In this document: positions 36,076-48,135 of the stretch, piece by piece
Numbering within the stretch: the first letter of the stretch is position 1
How the letters are laid out: each line of letters opens with the position of its first letter
Source: Neurospora intermedia
Taxonomy: Eukaryota > Ascomycota > Sordariomycetes > Sordariales > Sordariaceae
Length of the DNA: 64,000 bases
Assembly: GCA_037102815.1 (NCBI GenBank)
Contig: BTPP01000003.1
Location: forward strand, 620,001 to 684,000
Reading direction: 5' to 3'
Translations under genes and position numbers: made by a program
The notes under the pieces: generated by a model
Told to the model about the DNA's origin: nothing
What the model saw: only the letters and a program-made list of their open reading frames with translations
Databases searched by the model: none

Positions 36076-37988
36076 CCTGCGCGAGCCCTACTGCCGCGCG
36101 AACAACCCTCGCCCAAGGAACGTCCCCAGTGCCGTGCGTTGTGGAAATAATCCCTAGAACTGCGGACGTAAAGACGGGAATCGGTCGTTAACGAAACAGC
36201 TTCGGCAAATACAACAGAAACTCGGAAGCTTTTCGTGGAATATCAGGTTGATCGTCGATCGTGTGCCGGTCGTCACCAGGTAAGTGTTGATGATTTCGAA
36301 GTTGTAGCGAAGGCGAAAGAAGGCGAAAGGTAAGAATATCAACTGGGGAATTTCTTCGTCAAGGAGACCCCGGGGAGCGCGCATCAAACGGCAGCTCAAA
36401 CGTTGAGATTGGCGCAGACAGCACAGTTTCCCATCACTTCGTGTGGCGAGCGGAGTGAAAAAGTTGCATTGGTGGGCGAAAGTAGGGCGCTGTGTTCGGA
36501 TCGTGGTTGATGTCAAAGTAAGAGTCGCCAGCGGGTTTCAGATTTGCCCGGCAGTGGAGGTGCGCAAAAGTGGAAGTCGATCGAAAACACAACACGCGCT
36601 GGTTTGTAGAGTGAAGAAGGCGGTAGGTGAGCCTCGAATGGGACGCCTGCCCCAGTCGGTCAAAGAAGTCGAATTTTACGCTAGAAACGGAGGTCAAGGA
36701 AAAAGCGACAGGTGATCAAGTGGGAGTCGAAATGCGCGTGCGCGTGGATCACTTCTCTGGTGCCTTTGAAAGGTTCGTCGTGGATGTGCCGCCTCGGGCT
36801 GTTTGGCAGGCGAGGCAGGTTACCAGTGACAAATGTCCTCCCTGTCGGGCAGTCCGCGACGGGTGGGCGCCCCCAGGAGGAAGACCCAGGCCATCCACCT
36901 CATGGTGGTAGGTGAAATGCCCTTCTCCAGTGAGGCTGGCGTCACTTCTCGCCCGGTGGAGTACCCAATGCGCAGCCAGCCAGCAATTAGGTACCTACCT
37001 ACCAAGTGCCTAGGTAGGTAGGTACGTACCGCCGTGGGTCTTCCTATCAACAAAAGAGAAGACAGCCCCAAAGGCTGACCGCGCCCATTGAAATTTCGAA
37101 AATTTGTTGTATCCAACTTCGCACGCAGACGCTCAGTGGTTTGGATATTCGTAAATTACTATTTTCACATCGTTTCCCATTTTGAATTAGATATACTCGA
37201 TATTTCAACTCGTACTTCGAGGTATAACTGGAAAAGACTTGTCGTACCTCTGCAAGAAACATAGTTACCTTACAATGTATGTTGCGATATACTCTGTGTA
37301 TTGTACGGTGAATATGGTGGCATGTAATTACGCTTCAGACTGGTACATGATGTATCCGCCAGTGGCGTTACACGGTACAAGAGCCCAAGGCTTTGCCTGC
37401 CTGGCAATTCGATACATCAGCTTACCTATGGTATCGTACATGTAGGTAGGACTGATACTCGTACTCAGGGTAGAGAGCAATGATTACCTTAAATTGCACT
37501 GTGCGCAACGCTCAGTCTGAAAGAACTTGCTGTTAAGGTATAGCATAAAGCTTTCTCTAACCAGTTGGCTACTCAGATTTGGCCCCAGTATGATCAAGAT
37601 ATGCCTTTACGTCTTCGGCCTTCCCCAGGCACAAGAGTGCCAAGTCACTACCTGTATCCCCAACACCCATACGAAAGAAACCTCATCATGAAATTATTCT
37701 TTCCGGATCGTGAAGGACATAACAACAGCCATGCCCGCTGTTACCTATAAACCCATACATGCCTCTTTTGAATCTCATGAATCTACCTTTGATGCTTTTT
37801 CTAGCATCACATAACAAGAAAACGCACAAAAACCCCAGGGGAAATGGAAGCAAGATCTAGTCCCAACGTGTCTGCTCTTGACGTGATACAGCTCCTTCCT
37901 TTGTCAACTCATGACGCCAATTAGACCGCGTGTACTAAAGCATATCCATCATCCGGAGCGACGGGAGGATAGTGAGAACGTTGCGAAT
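36076..37988. promoter_or_regulatory. 1.9-kb intergenic region upstream of MED14
   Basis: MED14 promoter side plus the 3' flank of the G6PD gene. It contains the 13-bp perfect inverted repeat at 36991-37025. The part from about 37080 to 37500 is visibly more AT-rich. No gene recognised. Confidence 0.55.
36991..37025. repeat. perfect 13-bp inverted repeat of CCTA/TAGG units
   Basis: GTACCTACCTACC (36991-37003) pairs with GGTAGGTAGGTAC (37013-37025) around a 9-nt loop. It lies about 0.9 kb upstream of the MED14 start and 1 kb past the G6PD stop. Confidence 0.9.
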
Positions 37989-39960
37989 CTACAACTTCAT
38001 GCCCGACCCCATGGCGGAGGTTGTGGGCCACTGGTAGCCCGCAGCATCGCTGAATTTGTACCCGTACGAAGCCGTAAAGTCATCCAAAACAGCCGGGCCA
38101 CGAGAACCTAGACAATGTTAGTATTGAGTATCATTCCACAGAACATCTCGGTGATCACATACCATAAGGATACTCCATCGGGATGATTTCCTTATTATCA
38201 TCGAGATAGTGGAGCAAAGGGGTAAAGATTCTCCAGCTGGCATCGAGCTCATCGTCACGGACAAAGTTGGAATGGTCACCCTTCAAGCAGTCGAGAATAA
38301 GGGACTCGTAAGCTTCGGGAATCTTGAGGTCGGAGAAGCGTCTCCTGTAGGTGAGGTCAAGCTCGGTGACAACAGTCTGCATGCTCAGGCCGGGAAGCTT
38401 AGAGTTCATCTTGATGTAGACACTTTCGTTGGGCTGAATGCGCATAACGAGTTCGTTGCGAGGAATGTCCTTGAAAATGCCCGATGTGACGTCCTTGAAC
38501 TGCACGCGGATCTCGGTCTTCTGCTCGTTCAACGCCTTGCCTGCCTTCATGATGAAAGGCACACCATCCCAACGCTCGTTCTTGATGTACGCAACTAGCG
38601 CACAGAAAGTGGGGCAGCGGGAATCCTTGGGGACCGTGTCATCTTCCTTGTAGGCAGGCTTGCTTCCGTCAAGCGACTTGCCGTACTGACCAATGATGAC
38701 ATTCTTGGGCTCGATTGCCGGAATGGCGCGGAGGACCCGCACCTTCTCATCACGGATATCTTCAGCGGAGAAAGAGATGGGGCGTTCCATGGCAAGCAAC
38801 GTAAGAACCTGCAACAGATGGTTCTGCATCACATCGCGGATGATGCCGAACTCGTCGAAGTAGCCACCGCGGCCCTCAGTGCCGAAGGGTTCCTTGAATG
38901 TAATCTGGACGTTGTCGATGTGATGCCTGTTCCAGGTAGCGCCAAGGAAGGAGTTGCCGAAACGCAGAATGAGAATGTTCTTCACCATCTCCTTGCCTAG
39001 ATAATGGTCGATACGGAAGATCTCCTCTTCCTTCCAGTCGGGCTCAAGAGACTTCTGCAGTTCTCGAGAGCTTGCCAAGTCCTTGCCAAAGGGTTTCTCG
39101 ACCTATTGTTGCAGTGTTAGACAAGGGCTGATGTACAACGGATACGATTGGTGACTTACAATAACACGGGCAACGCCCCTGGAGGGGTAGCAGCACTTCT
39201 TGAGATGCTGTGAAACAATGGTGAAAACGCTGGGAGGCAGAGCCATGTAGAAGAGTCGGTTGTTCTCTTTCCTTCCTTGCTCCAGTTCCTCCAAATGCTT
39301 GTTGAGCTGCAGAAAGGAGTCGTCGCGATCATACTGGCCGGAAACGTATGTGCAGATGGAGCAGAACTCCTCAAGCTGCTGCTCGCTTTCCTTCGTGGGG
39401 GTCTTGATGTACGACTTGATGCGGCGGATGTACTCGTCGTGATCCATTTTAGTTCTGGCATAGCCCACAATGCGGATGTCCTTGGGCAAGAATTGGTTGC
39501 GGTACTACAGCAATAACATTAGCTCCTCAATCGGAGGCGACCGAGAAGAGGGCATACACACCAGTCCGAAGAGCGCGGGATACTAGTTGCACGTCAGCCG
39601 ATTGCCATATGAAGTAGCCCAATGATAAGCTGGGACTCACGGTCTTCTTCTTAGCGAGATCGCCAGAGGCGCCAAGGACAACGATGACGGTGTTGTCCTT
39701 GAGCTCTACCGCACTGCAACGCCATTTTTGTTAGCAAGCGATTCCTAATCACCAACCACCAAACATAGAGCGAAGGTCCTCCTGATGGAAGCTCTTCGCG
39801 GTGCTCGTTTGGATAGAAATCGCAGGTGGGCAAATATGCCCAAAAGGTTGATCCGCACAGAGTCATGCGAACGACCCCCAAAAGCTGTTGAGCTCCACCA
39901 CGCAATGTCTGATATTGGCGGGGTGAGGGGCACTCACGCTCCATGGTGATCAGATGCCAT
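37989..39960 (-). CDS. ZWF1: glucose-6-phosphate 1-dehydrogenase
   Basis: First, NADPH-making step of the oxidative pentose phosphate pathway in the cytosol: glucose 6-phosphate to 6-phosphogluconolactone. Six exons: 39960-39938, 39713-39641, 39582-39562, 39504-39160, 39102-38163, 38107-37989, 506 residues, normal length. The NADP-binding loop GASGDLAKKK spans residues 22-31. The substrate motif RIDHYLGKE is at 184-192, with Lys191 the substrate-binding residue. Exon 1 is 23 nt and exon 3 is a 21-nt micro-exon coding YPALFGL, a conserved family segment. All introns are GT-AG; phases 2, 0, 0, 0 and 1 are consistent. The C-terminus ends AMGSGMKL. It is divergent from the eL33 gene over 2.7 kb. 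Confidence 0.97.
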
Positions 39961-42641
39961 TGTAGCGGTCGTCTAGTGTGAATCGATATTCCAAGTTCGT
40001 CGCGTTGGTGGTTGAGCGAGGGAGAAGGAGACTGTGAGGACTACGAGAAAAGTGGAAGAAGAGGATTGCGTTTTTGGCTGATGGGGGTTGAAGAAAGTAT
40101 TGGCACAGAGTGGGCAGGCTTGGTCAAGGTTTCGGGGTTAAAAGTGAATGGGAATTCTACGGCGTGCGGGTATTTGGGTGAACCTCCCTCAACCTAGAAC
40201 CTGGCCGGTCCAGGGCACCTGGGAGCGAATGATGCGCAGACTGCCTGCAACCCTCAAACTGAAGCTGATGTTGCCGCAGTCAGTCCAGTTGATGGGCCAT
40301 GGCCCACGAGGGGCAAGCTTACTCACGGCCCCGCACCGCGCGCTAGAGGTAAGTGCATACCCTGGCACCACTTAGAGGTACCGACCTCATGAAAGGGAAC
40401 GACCGAGTGAACGGTGCCATGCCGCCTCCAAAGCTTAGACCCCATCTGATAACTGCTCTAACAAGAGAGCTTTTGCTTCTTTCGAACAACCCCCAACCCC
40501 GCCGGCCTTTCCGGACGGAACTTGTCTCCCGTTCATGTTACCTAATGCATGATAGACGCCATATTCCTCCTCCGAATTGATCGCATCAAACCAAAGGGCT
40601 GCCAGATTGGCTTCCCCCCTGTCAGATTCAGTGATACCCTGCATGCTTACATCCACTCCGTGTCCCAGGACGGGAGCTGTGGAGGTTGGCTCATTGTCGG
40701 TTTGGCTGGGTTCGAGACATGAGATGTTGGGTGTTGGTCTCGCGAAGCTGGACATCGGTCCCGTCCCGTGCTTGCCTTATAGATGTCATGGTTCCACCGA
40801 TCTCCGGCTGATAGATGTCTTAACATCATTCGAACCCTGGTGATGGAAGCCGTCGTCTCCGTAGCCTCGAGCAATGGAACAACCGAAAGCCAGGGTATGG
40901 ATCCGAAGCGCGTGCCGTCAAATGGTTCCTCGACTTCGACCAGATGACTCCCGCCGGTAGTGTAGAAAGAAGTCCAAACATTGACAGCTTACACTACACT
41001 CCGATCTTGCGCCGTAACAGGGTTGCCCCTGGACAATTTTTTGACAGTATGCGCAGTAGAACGAGTGGGTACGGTCATAATAAGCTACCTGAGCTAATAT
41101 GGTCCTCGGTAGGTGATGGTTTCAGACCTCAAAGTCTGGATACAGCGAGTAAACGGTTTCGAGTCTCAAAAGTGCAGTTCATGTTAACTAGACGAGTGCC
41201 TGTTGGGTTTGGAGCTCCAAGCAGTTCAAATTGCATGTATGGATCCCTTCAAGTTGTGCTTCTGTTGGGAATGGTGGGGGGTGCGGAAAGGTGAATTGAA
41301 TCCGTGTTTGGGACCGTAGAGGTACGGATGGCTCCATAGCTCAACCAAGTGTATTTGTCAACCGTGATCCTGTATACCGACTTTGGACAACCCATGCGTT
41401 CAGGGTCGGTCGGGGGGTAAATATACCGCAACCACCGGATTATCATGTTGCATGGGCTAAATTTTTCGCTTTGCTCCTGCAGATTATTGTTCCGATATCC
41501 GTTCACAGTTAGATGGCATCGTTGGAGAAGCCAACATGGAATTGATTTTTCCGTCTTGGAAACTGAAATGCCGCCGGGTCAACTAGAACAGGTACGTCCA
41601 ACAAACCATCCAGAGTCTGCCCGGGAAACATGGACGAGGCAACTACAGTGAAAGGTTCTCTTTACTGGTGCGAAGAAGAGAATCTGCCAGCACTTAGGTA
41701 GGTTGCGGTTCGCCGAGACGAAAATTGCCAAATTACACGATAATTTGCTTTGACTTCCAAGAGGCCAACCACCGGTCTTACGCCACGCGCGCTCTTGAAA
41801 GGCGCCGTGTCAGAGCAGAAAGTCATCTGCAGCTTCGGGTTTGAGAATGGCACACGCCGAGTGGAGTGTACACGCCCCGGTTTACTAAGCTGCAAAAACA
41901 CCATTTGTTTGAGCTTACCATATACATATATCTTGCAGGCAGGCGAAGCCTGCTCTCCCCGGCATCAAGAGAAAGCGGAAACTCTACGAATATTGGTAAT
42001 AAAGACGGAGGCCATCGGAGAATCGATGATCAGTGTACTATGTTTTTGTGTTGCAAACTGATGCCGGCAGCATTCCTGATCTGATCTCGAGGTCTTGGAG
42101 GTGGAAGTCGAGTATGGTTGTGGGGGACACAGTCAATTGAGGTTCGGGAGCTTGCGAGGTCAGGTCTTGGGAGCCCACGATGACAAAGAGGGGCAAACCA
42201 AAAGACAAAAAAAACCATCGATTGCATCATGGATTGCGGAGGAGCTGCTAAGATAACAATACAGATAAGGACCGATGGGTGTCTATGCGTTATCGGAACA
42301 TGCACAAGTGAAGGTCTACCTCAGGGGTCAGATAATGTGGCTTGGCACGGACCTCAGCCACATCTTACCCTGCTGGGATGACGCGCTCCTGGGCTCTCAT
42401 TCGCGCGGCGCACATTTTTCGGAAGGTGAGAAACTCCGAACCGTCCAAAGTACCACAAACCCTACCAAATTCCCACCAGGCAATTTTCGAATTACCAGGA
42501 GCCGTCGAAGTGCAGAGCCACAACCACGTCGCCCAACGCAGGACTCCGGATCAGCAATTGTCTTCATACAAGACTCCTTGCTGAGTTCCCTTTTATCGTG
42601 GCAGGGAAATTTTGATCAAGCGGAACATATCGCCAGTCAAG
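39961..42641. promoter_or_regulatory. 2.7-kb divergent intergenic region, ZWF1 / RPL33
   Basis: Should hold both promoters. An AACCCTA motif lies near the ribosomal protein gene. Open frames here are short, overlapping and unrecognised. I see no RNA gene. Confidence 0.5.
42458..42464 (+). promoter_or_regulatory. AACCCTA telo-box-like motif
   Basis: AACCCTA lies about 180 bp upstream of the eL33 ATG. Telo-box-like motifs of this kind are found in promoters of ribosomal protein genes in several eukaryotes. A single 7-mer is weak evidence; the position next to an RP gene is the only support. Confidence 0.3.
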
Positions 42642-43402
42642 ATGCCTACCGAAGCCGGCCACAGATGTGAGACTCCCAAACCAGTTGCGCAAAGAACATT
42701 GCCGGTGTTGTCGTCGTCGTCTTGAGATTATCGGCGTCGCGAAACCCGTGTATATGGTTTTATGTGCCTCTCTTGCAAGTTTGTACATTGCTGACCCCGT
42801 TTTTTGCAGTATATGTCAAGTGAGTAGTCACCCTCGGAATGAATCGACGATGCGAACGAGTCTGCGATTGTTGCGCCGCTACGAAACGATACCCCGAAGA
42901 CGACAGTTGCTAGGAACCTGGTCATTTGGGAAACGAGATCAGAGAATACGACGTATCGAGCAAGGACTGACGAGAGGAATCGCATTAGGGGTCGCCACCT
43001 GAGCTATCAGCGTGGCCGTCACACCACCCACCCTAAGACCAGCTTGATCAAGATCGAGGGTGTTGATGACACTGCTGCTGCCAAGTATGTGGTAAACCTA
43101 TTCCGAACCACACGGTGATGGATATTGACCGGGGATACAGCTTCTACCTCGGCAAGCGCGTCGCCTATGTCTACCGCGGCCAGAAGGAGGTTCGTGGCAC
43201 CAAGATCCGCGTGATCTGGGGCAAGGTCACCAGGCCTCACGGTAACTATCCCCATTCCCTGAGATTCTGGGTAGAACGTTGAATGTTGACCTTGGACTTT
43301 ACAGGCAACTCCGGCGTTGTCCGCGCCAAGTTCGCCGCTCCCCTCCCCTCCAGGTCCTTCGGTGCCTCCGTCCGCATCATGCTCTACCCCTCGTCTATCT
43401 AA
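42642..43402 (+). CDS. RPL33: 60S ribosomal protein eL33 (L33/L35A)
   Basis: Cytosolic large-subunit ribosomal protein. Five exons: 42642-42666, 42810-42819, 42989-43084, 43141-43241, 43305-43402, 109 residues, matching the family length of 107-110. Exon 1 codes MPTEAGHR plus one base. Exon 2 is only 10 nt and supplies most of LYVK. Exon 3 codes [31 protein letters not shown]. Exon 4 codes [34 protein letters not shown]. Exon 5 ends [12 protein letters not shown]. Donors are GTGAGA, GTGAGT, GTATGT and GTAACT, and acceptors are all AG. The phases (1, 2, 2, 1) fit only if the micro-exon is used. Three introns fall within the first half of the coding sequence, as is common for fungal RP genes. 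No snoRNA was recognised in the introns. Confidence 0.95.
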
Positions 43403-44561
43403 ATGGGATGAGTCAGGCCGGAGTTGAGTGGTAAAGGTGGTTTATGATTTCGGTGCATCAGGGATTAGCAGGGGTCGGCAAACGGGCCTTGCTTCTAGCA
43501 TTCAAAATCAAAGGCATTACCAAAAAAAGACATGCCAAACAATTGCGATTGAGGATCCCGCAGTTAAGTGCTGGGTGGGAGACGAATGCTTCATCAACGG
43601 GAGTGGTTCATGAAACGGCGCAATGGGGAGGAGACGAAAGTCTTCCTATGTCACAAATCAATCAAAGCCAGCCTGGGCTAAAATTTAACAGGTCCTCTCA
43701 ATCACAATAGCCACGCTTTGCTACCCAAGACCATTGACCGATCCTTGAATGCTGTAGCTTTGGTTAACGCTCTTCCTAGGATTTATGACAAGTGTGCGGC
43801 CCACGACATCATACCCCGTTTCGTGAGAACCTTGATGGCTCTTGGTTCAATTCCTCCATGTTTGCGTGTCCGTGCCAGTCGGTTTCGAAATGAAGTATCT
43901 CATTTCAGATCGGCAACCGCATGCCCATACACCAGCAAGGCCAACACTCCCAGTCCAGAGGAGATATGTCATACTAAGGGTGATCTCTTAGGTTTTGACC
44001 TCCAAGACTCTAGACGGTGGCTTTATCGTCTGTCTTTGGACATCGACTCGGTCCCCTTGTTCGGCCCGGCCTTTCGAATTCGAGATGTCCCACAGGTTCA
44101 GGAATGTGTTGGACATGGCTTCGTGAACATGGATCAGGCAACATTACTATCCGCCTTCTCAGACAAGAGCCGAGCTCGACAAGCCTGAGTCAAGACAGAC
44201 GGTTAGGATTTCAGGGAAGAGTGCAGCCGATGTCAGATGCATTGATTACTGGCCTGGTTGATCTCTATTATCCCGGGAGAGATTTTGGGTATGATATTGT
44301 ATGGCCACAGCCAACTCGCTGTATTCCACGACTCATCCCATTCAAGTCGGATCCAGCACTCGGGACCACATCATCAAATCAGAGAAAGATTTGAATAAAG
44401 GAGTTGACAAGATACACAGGTCACGCCGGCTTACAAGCGCCCTGTTCTCGAGACGGGACCACTAGATTTAACATTCGGCATGGCACATGTCCACACTAAC
44501 GTCATGCCTCTTTCAAAGGATACCCTAAGATAAACTGTAAACAAGCCGCATGGGGAGGGGG

Positions 44562-44563
<2 letters not shown>

Positions 44564-44591
<28 letters not shown>
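44564..44591. repeat. G28 homopolymer
   Basis: Twenty-eight consecutive G on the plus strand, the longest homopolymer in the window. The exact length could be affected by sequencing error. Confidence 0.85.
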
Positions 44592-44592
<1 letters not shown>

Positions 44593-47500
44593 GCTTGGCG
44601 AGCATGGAAATTGCCCGGGGAATGGCATACGATGGTACCAACTCGGCCGTTGAAGACAACGACCCTTTCAGTCACGCGGGGGAGGGTGTAGGAACGACGC
44701 TGGGCCAGCCCAATGAACAACAGCCAATTTACTTCCATAGACCTAGGGGGCGGATGCATCGATACCTGTCCCGACCAATATATCCGTGTTGGGGATGACC
44801 TATTTGTGACGTGCATTCAGATCGGCCGGCGAGGTGTAGTCCATGATTGGCCGATGCGTCGGAAAGACCGGATGCGTGTTTCAGTCTGAGATGTGTTGTC
44901 TTGGGAAGCAGCACTTGTGATATTCACGTTGCTGGGGCTTGGTTAAAGCGTTAAACTGTCAATTCGGACAGCGGGGAACGGAGGTTGGATACTTGGGCCT
45001 GGGTTGGGTTCCTTTTAGGCATCGTCCGTCAAGGCAGTGGATCTTCGAGCCGCGCCATGTTTCAACACCCGCTGCGCTTACTCTCATCACCACTCACCCT
45101 CGTCTCCGTTCGGGCGCTTGAGATTGCAACTTAACTGTAGGAACGGTTTATAGCTTTTGGTGAGAACGGAATCACGCAAGAGATATGTTCAGAAGAGGTT
45201 TCTTAGGGTCAGGACATGTGCCGTACCAATTCGAAATGCCCTAGCCCAGGTGGAGATGATAACCCCGAATTATACACTAAGCTACCATGCCCGTTGTCGG
45301 CGTCAGATAAATGACCCAAGGAAGTTTGGCGGATATTCTCTTTTTCTGTTTTCGGTTTGTAAGAAGGAGATGTAGAAACCCCATCTTAGGTAAGTATAGT
45401 ATCGGGTATCGCAACAACCAAACAGAGAAAATGGACTGTTCGAACGTCACCTCAAAGACGATAGATATTCGCCAGATAAGAAAGTAAACAATCACCCCTT
45501 ATCCAGCGAATACCTTGGTACCGGCTCCCGCAACCTAAAAATAAACTACTTAGTCAGCCTTATCGATTATCGTGAGCGCGCTAAAGTCTCCCCGTCCCAA
45601 GTCGCTGTTGCCGACTCACCCAATGAGAGCTGACCAATCCAGTTCAGAGAAAGTGGGGTGAGAGCTTCGAACGGCCGGGGGCAGGACGGGAGCCGGCCGG
45701 TTGGGACCCAACTGTGGTCTGTTTTATCGTTTGAACAAAGCTTCGATGCTTGTCTTGCTGAATGCATGGGAATTGGAGATGAAACAAAGTATATAACTAA
45801 CCAAGTTCCAGGGTTCTCTCGAGATTGTGACGAGTAGTTGTGATACAGTACAGTCACGCAGGATACTCAAGATGTACAAAAACCGGCGATAGGACAAGAC
45901 CGAAACCTAGTAGTCTGTCATGACAGCAAACGCTCAGCTGTCACGGTGGGCTTGAATGGTTTTGACATCACGATTGGTAGGTGCGGGGGTAAATATGGTG
46001 GGATTGATCATGATCGATGTCGCACTGATCTGGACCCGTAGAAACAGAAAAGCAAGGGCCATCGTAGGTGGCTGAGTAAAATGAGACTACGGAAACCATG
46101 GGTTTGTAACTGAACTCAGGGTAGGTTGTTGGCGTGACGCGTCGCGGCTTCAGTTAATAAGCCAAAAATCATCCACAACGGGCTCATCGTACAACGTAAA
46201 GGCGAGTGGTGATCATGGCTTGCGTGGGACAAGGGACAAACCAGTTCGAAACTTGAGGCGTTGTTTCGAAGATTGGGGCAGTGCAAAACAAGGAGATTCT
46301 CCAGTATGCAAAATTGCGCGATGAGAAGTATGATAGGAACCAGACTTGATGGACACAATCGTCACGGTGATTTTATCAATTACCTCAATGACCACAACGC
46401 CTATCTTTCCGTGTCTAACCAGGAAGAGTTCTCCGGGAGTATAGTGGTGCCTTTGATACCGGCATTCTGATCTACTACGCTGCAGGTCAATAAGCTCGTA
46501 TTCACCAAGGCGTGGATAGCGACATTCTGTGGGTACGTCTGGTTCCTAATTCAGGTACAGACGCATGTAATAGAACTCTCACCAAATCGAGATGCACAAA
46601 TTGCGGGCAACACGGTGAGCATACTATACTATGTACAGCTGTAACTGGGCAATCTAAAGGGTAAATGTTGGGATGGTCGTCATCAACGAAACAGCAGATT
46701 TCTAATGGGACACGGTTCGGGATCGGTCGTTATCCTGCCATACACTCAAAATTCAAAGACGTATGTATAACATGTGTGGAGAAGCGTGTGGTCGTGGGCT
46801 GTGTGCTTAGTAGGAAAAAAACTTGATGGTTAAGGATGTGAGCCAACAAGCTCCGATGGATCATCTAGAGGTGACGCGGCTTCTTTCGCCATCTCGTGTT
46901 CATCAGTGGGCGCAGCAAGTAGCGGGGACCAGTTGCGGGCAAACTGCCGATTCGGGTCTCGAGGTTTCAAGTATTACTCGCGCAACGCGAAGTCACTGAA
47001 TACAATACTATCGAGATCCAGACAAATCATCGCGATGTAATGGGTAGCAGCAAGGCCTGTGCAACGGTCGCGTGTGTCAGTTCCAGAGATATTATCGTGG
47101 GCCGCGATGAACGTCCGAGTTGAGATTGATGCCTTTTGCCGGCTCCGTGCTTGCCGTTGTCGCTTGTCGAGTGTTAAAGACTTGCCAGCATGTACCCGAC
47201 CTCCAGGTAGGAAACACCGAATGCATTAAAGAAAAAAAAGACTGTATCCCGTTGTGCTTCATTCCATTGGCGTCGAGCGGCGCGACGGGAATCCGACGAG
47301 TTGGTATAAGTTCGAGTTCCACTTGCGAATCAATGGTGGCTCCACGAAGCACCTCGCACACCACGCGGCCTCCTTGTCGGCCCTTGTCGCTCCCTGTCCA
47401 TCTCCTCATCACATCCGGGGTCGAATCATTCATCCAGCCGTGAAACCCTCGCGATCTTCGACCCACTTCTTCTCTAACTTCAGAAACTTTTGGATGCAGC

Positions 47501-48127
47501 GGTTTGTATCTGCGTTTGCTGAACAATGTACCCCGATTTAAGCATTCCCATATTGTCTTTCGTTTCTGGCTTGTTTGGTTTCTTTTAATTGGCATTCCTC
47601 TTTGTCGATGCTGCGGGTTCTCCGGCGTTTTCACATTCCCATTTGCAAGTATCGAACTTTTCCCTGGTCCGGTCCACGCAACTTTTCTGCTGCATGGGAC
47701 CCGCGCTGACCGGGATCGCTGAAAGAGGGTTAGTCACCCCTTGTTGTCGTATTAAGCAGCGCCCCTCCCCCCTCCCTTGTGCAAGACCCGACTTCTTTAC
47801 TTCCTCATGCGTCGAGCGAGGTCAATTCGCCTTATTATCTGCCGCTCCCGCTCCTTCGATAACTATCGAGCTCTGGGGGAATCCCTTCCGCTAACACCAA
47901 CTTCGCATCTGGTCGACGTCAGGTCTTCATCAATCCCTATAAGAAGAACTCTCGCACCAACAATTGATATCGGCACGCCCCAGGCATCAGATCGGATTTT
48001 AAAACAGTATCAGACGAAACAAATTTTTGAGACTACAGCCGCAGAGTTAGTAGCTGGGGAAAGATTCTTGTCAATCATTGCTGCCAATCAACGTCAATAG
48101 CCTGTTCAGTTGTGGATCATTTGGTCC

Positions 48128-48135
48128 TGACGTCA
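48128..48135. promoter_or_regulatory. CRE-like palindrome TGACGTCA
   Basis: Perfect ATF/CREB-type site about 960 bp upstream of the DUF2406 gene start. Known bZIP factors of the Atf1/CREB class bind this 8-mer; use here is inferred. Confidence 0.4.

Noticed and set aside
37080-37500. AT-rich patch that might be a RIP-mutated repeat
   Set aside because: Only mildly AT-rich, short, and without recognisable repeat ends or stop-riddled homology.
43718-44188. 156-codon open frame on the plus strand after the eL33 gene
   Set aside because: No recognised domain, a composition like random translation, and overlap with another frame of similar quality.
47092-47634. 180-codon open frame on the minus strand
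   Set aside because: Overlaps several plus-strand frames; basic, low-similarity composition with no motif. Best seen as chance in promoter DNA.
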